Source of the DNA: CAMLKC01 sp035493555
Lineage (GTDB): Bacteria; Patescibacteriota; Saccharimonadia; Saccharimonadales; Saccharimonadaceae
Assembly: GCA_035493555.1 (NCBI GenBank)
Contig: DATJIC010000050.1
Location: forward strand, 1 to 16,064
Direction: 5' to 3'
DNA: 16,064 nt
A model generated the notes under the pieces. The model searched no databases, had not been told where the DNA came from, and saw only the letters and a program-made list of their open reading frames with translations. Position 1 is the stretch's first letter. The number at the start of each line of letters is the position of its first letter. A program made the translations under genes and the position numbers. This document shows, one piece after another, positions 13,170 to 16,064 of the stretch.

Positions 13170-14378
13170 TTACTGCGCGAGCGTCGTAAACGCGCCGCCC
13201 TTTACTTGCAGTAAGTCGTACGTATAATTTGCGCCGGGTTCTTCACCGTTTTGGTCAAACGAGATAGGGGCAGATGTTCCCTTGAAACTGATTGTCGGGA
13301 TGAGGTTATGGATATCCTCTCCTGTAGTGGCGCCTTTTTCGAGTGCCAGAAAAATAGTACGGAACGCGTCATAGGCCTGCGGAGCGGCGTATAGTTGCTC
13401 CGAAATTTTATATTCGTTGACGAGCGACTGCTTGAACGCGCCCGTTCCAGTAGGAAATGTCGTTAACGTGATACCGTTTGATGTCGCGGGAGCGTTGGTA
13501 ATAAGTGTCTTGTCGTAAAGAATATCCCCGCCAAAAAGAGGAGCTGTTATTCCTTGGTTGCGCGCCACCTGGACAGCTGCCGTTGCTGTAATAAGCGAGT
13601 TCGGCGCAATAAATACCGCCTGCGGTCCGGCCGCCTTTAGCTTTTGCATTTCGGTCGCCAGATTAATGTCGTCGGGCTCGGCATATGCCGTGGCGACAAC
13701 GTGGCCGCCCAAGGTCTGGAACTGCTCCTGAAAGCTTTTGCTCATTGCCGACCCATACGGCTCATTGGTGTAAAATACGGCAACATTTGTAATGCCCTTT
13801 TTGCGGATCGCCTGGGCCATATAGGCTGCCTGGTAATTGTCAGAGGGAACAACCCTGAAGAAATAGTCGTTAGGAATCGTCAACGTCGCTGAAGAGGCCG
13901 AAGGACTGATCATGGGGATCTTGTTGCTGTTGGCGAGCGGGAGCGCCGCCAAAGAGGCACTGGAACAGCCGTCACCGATCACCGCTACCACACCCTTGTC
14001 GATAAGTGATTGCATGGCTGTTTTTACCGTTTTTGGATCACAGTGCGAATCGGCCTGGATGAGCTCGATATTGTTAGCACCCAGTTGTTTTTTTGCCAGC
14101 TGGATACCTTTCATGGTGCCATACCCCATATTGCTTGATCCGCCAGTAAATGCCATAAGTACGCCAACTTTTACCGATTTTTTCTGCGGCTGGATATTGG
14201 CCTTGTAGCGCATATACGCGCTTATTCCAAAAGCCGTCATAAGAACTATAAACAAAGCGAATAAAACAATAGGGAGCTTTTTCCGCGGCCCCGTATCTGC
14301 ATCATTCAGTAAGGGCTGTTTATTTTTACCCGTATCCTCTTGTATGCTGGCTATGGTTGGTATTTCATCTTGCGGCAT
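13170..14378 (-). CDS. Membrane-anchored LIV-type amino-acid-binding protein (Peripla_BP_6)
   Basis: A 402-residue type I solute-binding protein of the leucine/isoleucine/valine-binding class. A cytoplasmic tail of about 32 residues and one TM helix (about 35-56) precede the fold. There is no lipobox, so it is held by an uncleaved anchor. 'CDPKTVKTAMQSLI' and 'VIGDGCSS' (cysteines 25 residues apart, as in the LIV-BP disulfide), then 'MISPSASSATLT', match the ligand-site region of that family. 'YTNEPYG' and 'FGGDILYD' are also typical. No permease or ATPase gene is nearby; the next gene is a histidine kinase 4 nt away, suggesting a sensing role. The start is ATG 14376-14378 with AAGGGG 8 nt upstream. 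A GTG at 14387 is possible. Confidence 0.88.
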   Translation of the reverse strand: MPQDEIPTIASIQEDTGKNKQPLLNDADTGPRKKLPIVLFALFIVLMTAFGISAYMRYKANIQPQKKSVKVGVLMAFTGGSSNMGYGTMKGIQLAKKQLGANNIELIQADSHCDPKTVKTAMQSLIDKGVVAVIGDGCSSASLAALPLANSNKIPMISPSASSATLTIPNDYFFRVVPSDNYQAAYMAQAIRKKGITNVAVFYTNEPYGSAMSKSFQEQFQTLGGHVVATAYAEPDDINLATEMQKLKAAGPQAVFIAPNSLITATAAVQVARNQGITAPLFGGDILYDKTLITNAPATSNGITLTTFPTGTGAFKQSLVNEYKISEQLYAAPQAYDAFRTIFLALEKGATTGEDIHNLIPTISFKGTSAPISFDQNGEEPGANYTYDLLQVKGGAFTTLAQ

Positions 14379-14411
14379 CTGGAACACCCCTTATGCTTTA
14401 TCGTTGTATCT

Positions 14412-14441
14412 ATCATCCGCGATAACAATGCGGACTGTCAA
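14412..14441 (-). promoter_or_regulatory. Possible promoter of the binding-protein/kinase/regulator operon
   Basis: The minus strand has a perfect TTGACA (14436-14441), an 18-nt spacer and a weak -10 GATGAT (14412-14417, four of six matches). The spacer holds a short inverted repeat (TCCGC...GCGGA). The operon could also be read from the upstream four-TM gene, since no terminator separates them. Confidence 0.4.
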
Positions 14442-14453
14442 GCTTGTTTTAAG

Positions 14454-14996
14454 TTACCAGATAGAGCCTGGGGCTACCCTTAAGCGCAGGGCGGTAAAAT
14501 ACTGCACCAGAAAAAGACCGACAGACAGTAACGAAGCAAAGAAAACCACTACAAAAAGCGGTATGGTCGTATCTTGCGGCTGGCTGAAAATCGTGGCTGC
14601 CAAAAATACCACGCAGGGAAGTACCGCTACGATTGCCTTAATAAAGTACATATGCCGCCACGAAGCGCTAACGGCAAATGCGGCTAATACACGCCGCAGT
14701 AACCGCGACATTCCCCGGCTCATAAAGTAAGGAAGCGTGACGAATACCCCTACGGAGACAGCGATAACCACGGCAGTAACGCCGTAACTTGCAAGTTGGG
14801 CCACGCCCGATAATTGTTGCGGCAAAGGCGCGGTTTCGGTGGTGGTAACAACGGTGTGCCCGTCTACCACTAGCGGGCTGTTCACTATCATTACAAACGC
14901 AACCGCAAGCAGCAGAAGCCAGGAAACAAGCATGCTCATATAGCCTAAAATTCCTAAGGCATTGACCGCAACGACGCGTTTTGAGACATTTCTCAT
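14454..14996 (-). CDS. Four-TM membrane protein, unknown function
   Basis: A 180-residue protein that I do not recognise. Four hydrophobic helices lie at about 11-38, 68-91, 117-137 and 144-167. There is a Thr-rich extracytoplasmic loop ('GHTVVTTTETAPLPQQ', 46-61) and a basic cytoplasmic loop (SRGMSRLLRR, 93-102). The C-terminus is short and basic. The start is ATG 14994-14996, preceded by TGG-TATACT with a 9-nt gap and no SD, so the mRNA would be almost leaderless. An alternative ATG at 15029 lies upstream of that promoter. A 12-bp inverted repeat brackets the promoter and ends on the ATG. It sits 75 nt upstream of the binding-protein gene and may be co-transcribed with the sensory operon. 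Confidence 0.72.
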   Translation of the reverse strand: MRNVSKRVVAVNALGILGYMSMLVSWLLLLAVAFVMIVNSPLVVDGHTVVTTTETAPLPQQLSGVAQLASYGVTAVVIAVSVGVFVTLPYFMSRGMSRLLRRVLAAFAVSASWRHMYFIKAIVAVLPCVVFLAATIFSQPQDTTIPLFVVVFFASLLSVGLFLVQYFTALRLRVAPGSIW

Positions 14997-15030
14997 GCTG
15001 CTTACAGTATACCAAACCGTAAGCAGCATG
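14994..15030 (-). promoter_or_regulatory. 12-bp inverted repeat bracketing an extended -10 and ending on the start codon
   Basis: CATGCTGCTTAC (15019-15030 read on the minus strand) and GTAAGCAGCATG (14994-15005) are perfect reverse complements around a 13-nt spacer. The spacer contains TGG-TATACT (-10 at 15006-15011). The downstream arm begins right after the -10 and its last three bases are the ATG of the four-TM gene. It lacks a T-tract, so it is not a normal terminator for gpmA. Confidence 0.75.
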
Positions 15031-15041
15031 GCCGTATTTTG

Positions 15042-15668
15042 CTAAACTTTATTATCGTTTGTCAGGCGGACTTCTTTTTTAATCAGCTTGCCCGAATCGT
15101 CGATTTCGTAGACCAGCACTTCGCCGGTCATAATCTCAACCGTATGTGCTTCTTCGTCGGCAACGCCTTCAAGGTATTTAATGAGTGCGCGCAGCGAATT
15201 GCCATGCGCTGCCACTATGACGTTTTTACCATTCTTCAGGTCTTCGAGAATATGCTTCTCATAAAAAGGCAGGACCCTCTCGGATACATCCTTGAGCGTC
15301 TCACCGCCAGGTACGGGGTGGTCCCAGCTGCGGCGCCATAAATTAAACTTTTCTTCGCCGTGCTCTTCTTTAACCTGCCATTTGTTTTTTCCAGTCAGAT
15401 CGCCGTAGTCGCGCTCGTTAAGCTCATCGTGTTCGGTTCGCAGGAGGTCCTTGCGGCCTAGGTGCTCGACAATTTCATCGAGCGTATGCTTGGCCCGTTG
15501 CAATTTTGAGGTGTACGCACGGTGAAGGTCGATATCTTCAAGCGTAGAGGCGGCGCGGCGGGCTTCTTTGCGGCCATCATCGGTCAGCGACACGTCCGTA
15601 AGGCCTGTCCATTGACCAAGCAGGTTCCACTCGGATTGCCCGTGGCGAACAAGCACAAGATATGCCAT
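15042..15668 (-). CDS. gpmA: 2,3-bisphosphoglycerate-dependent phosphoglycerate mutase
   Basis: A 208-residue cytosolic enzyme of lower glycolysis, interconverting 3- and 2-phosphoglycerate. The motif R8-H9-G-Q-S-E-W-N carries the phosphohistidine H9. R58 ('SKLQRAKHT'), E85-R86 ('LNERDYGDLTGKNK'), 'RRSWDHPVPGGET' (112-123) and the second catalytic histidine H155 ('AAHGNSLRAL') complete the active site. It is a little shorter than the 228-250 residues usual for dPGM, mostly at the C-terminus. The ATG shares one base with the TAA of enolase (TAATG), with GGAG about 9 nt upstream, so translation is likely coupled. No clear terminator follows; the inverted repeat at 14994-15030 lies downstream. 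Confidence 0.95.
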   Translation of the reverse strand: MAYLVLVRHGQSEWNLLGQWTGLTDVSLTDDGRKEARRAASTLEDIDLHRAYTSKLQRAKHTLDEIVEHLGRKDLLRTEHDELNERDYGDLTGKNKWQVKEEHGEEKFNLWRRSWDHPVPGGETLKDVSERVLPFYEKHILEDLKNGKNVIVAAHGNSLRALIKYLEGVADEEAHTVEIMTGEVLVYEIDDSGKLIKKEVRLTNDNKV

Positions 15669-16064
15669 TAGTTCGTCTCCAGCGCGTCGCGGCCTGCATA
15701 TTTCGCGTCCACACCAAGTTCTTCTTCAATACGCAAAAGTTCGTTATATTTTGCAACCCTGTCGGTACGGCTCATCGAGCCTGTTTTAATTTGCCCGGTA
15801 GAGAGGCCAACTACCAAATGGGAGATAGTCGTATCTTCGGTTTCACCGGAACGGTGTGATATCACCGCCTTCCAGCCTGCCTCGTGTGCCATTTTTACGG
15901 CGTCGATGGTTTCGCTGAGCGTTCCGATCTGGTTTAGCTTAACAAGAATCGCGTTTGCGGCTTTTTCTTCGATGCCGCGCTTTAGGAAGCTTACGTTCGT
16001 TACAAGCAGGTCATCGCCGACAATCTGAAGCGTATCACCGGCGCGTTGAGTCAGCATGTCCCAT
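15668..16064 (-). CDS. eno: Enolase, C-terminal part (runs off the window edge)
   Basis: About 131 C-terminal residues of enolase (2-phosphoglycerate to phosphoenolpyruvate); the N-terminal two thirds lie beyond 16064. 'LQIVGDDLLVTN' holds the metal-binding aspartate. 'ILVKLNQIGT' holds the catalytic lysine, 'ISHRSGETEDT' the substrate-binding Ser-His-Arg, and 'IKTGSMSRTDRVAKYNELLRIEEELG' the C-terminal substrate lysine and final helix. The reading frame is open to the edge ('WDM' before the first methionine seen), so that methionine is internal. It is coupled to gpmA by a 1-nt stop/start overlap, joining two consecutive glycolytic steps. Confidence 0.96.
   Translation of the reverse strand, partial: WDMLTQRAGDTLQIVGDDLLVTNVSFLKRGIEEKAANAILVKLNQIGTLSETIDAVKMAHEAGWKAVISHRSGETEDTTISHLVVGLSTGQIKTGSMSRTDRVAKYNELLRIEEELGVDAKYAGRDALETN

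Noticed and set aside
1..16064. CRISPR arrays, insertion sequences, phage genes, toxin-antitoxin pairs.
   Set aside because: No regularly spaced repeats, transposase or integrase motifs, or small paired toxin-like genes were seen on either strand.

Overview
The window looks like a compact chromosomal segment of a Candidatus Phyla Radiation (Patescibacteria) bacterium, most likely Candidatus Saccharibacteria (TM7). The reasons are its small, tightly packed genes, a monoderm-style LPHTGP surface protein, a free-standing secE-nusG pair, an eno-gpmA pair, and a standard genetic code. UGA is not recoded: 17 of the 18 genes end in TAA or TAG, one ends in TGA, and a tRNA-Trp(CCA) is present. The lineage is inferred from gene style; no 16S rRNA is present.

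Layout. Positions 30-1104 (minus strand) carry a zinc-dependent nucleoside/base deaminase, a small two-helix membrane protein, and tRNA-Trp with its terminator and promoter. Positions 1222-2851 (plus) carry a NUDIX hydrolase and a winged-helix protein of the YcaQ/AlkZ-like class. Positions 2848-5302 (minus) carry a DUF475/TerC-like membrane protein and a PKD-repeat LPXTG-type surface protein. Positions 5470-8432 (plus) carry a P-loop kinase, a YgjP-like zinc metallopeptidase and an orphan multi-TM histidine kinase. A GT2 glycosyltransferase (8433-9572, minus) is divergent from secE-nusG (9658-10554, plus), which ends at a bidirectional terminator. From the right edge to 10612, everything is on the minus strand: enolase (partial), gpmA, a four-TM protein, a membrane-anchored LIV-type amino-acid-binding protein, a sensor histidine kinase with a large extracellular domain, and a REC-only response regulator.

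How the genes work together. The binding protein, kinase and regulator are packed with a 4-nt gap and a 32-nt overlap. They look like a three-component sensory system in which an anchored solute-binding protein feeds a histidine kinase and no ABC permease is present. eno and gpmA (TAATG overlap) are consecutive lower-glycolysis steps. secE-nusG supply the translocon subunit and the transcription elongation factor.

The most notable regulatory signal is a recurrent promoter architecture. Six protein genes have a -10 hexamer only 6-9 nt before the ATG and no Shine-Dalgarno sequence, which predicts leaderless or near-leaderless mRNAs. Genes inside operons, and a few with longer leaders, carry clear SD sequences. 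At two sites an intrinsic terminator's T-tract runs directly into the next gene's -10. A 12-bp perfect inverted repeat brackets the -10 of the four-TM gene and ends exactly on its start codon.
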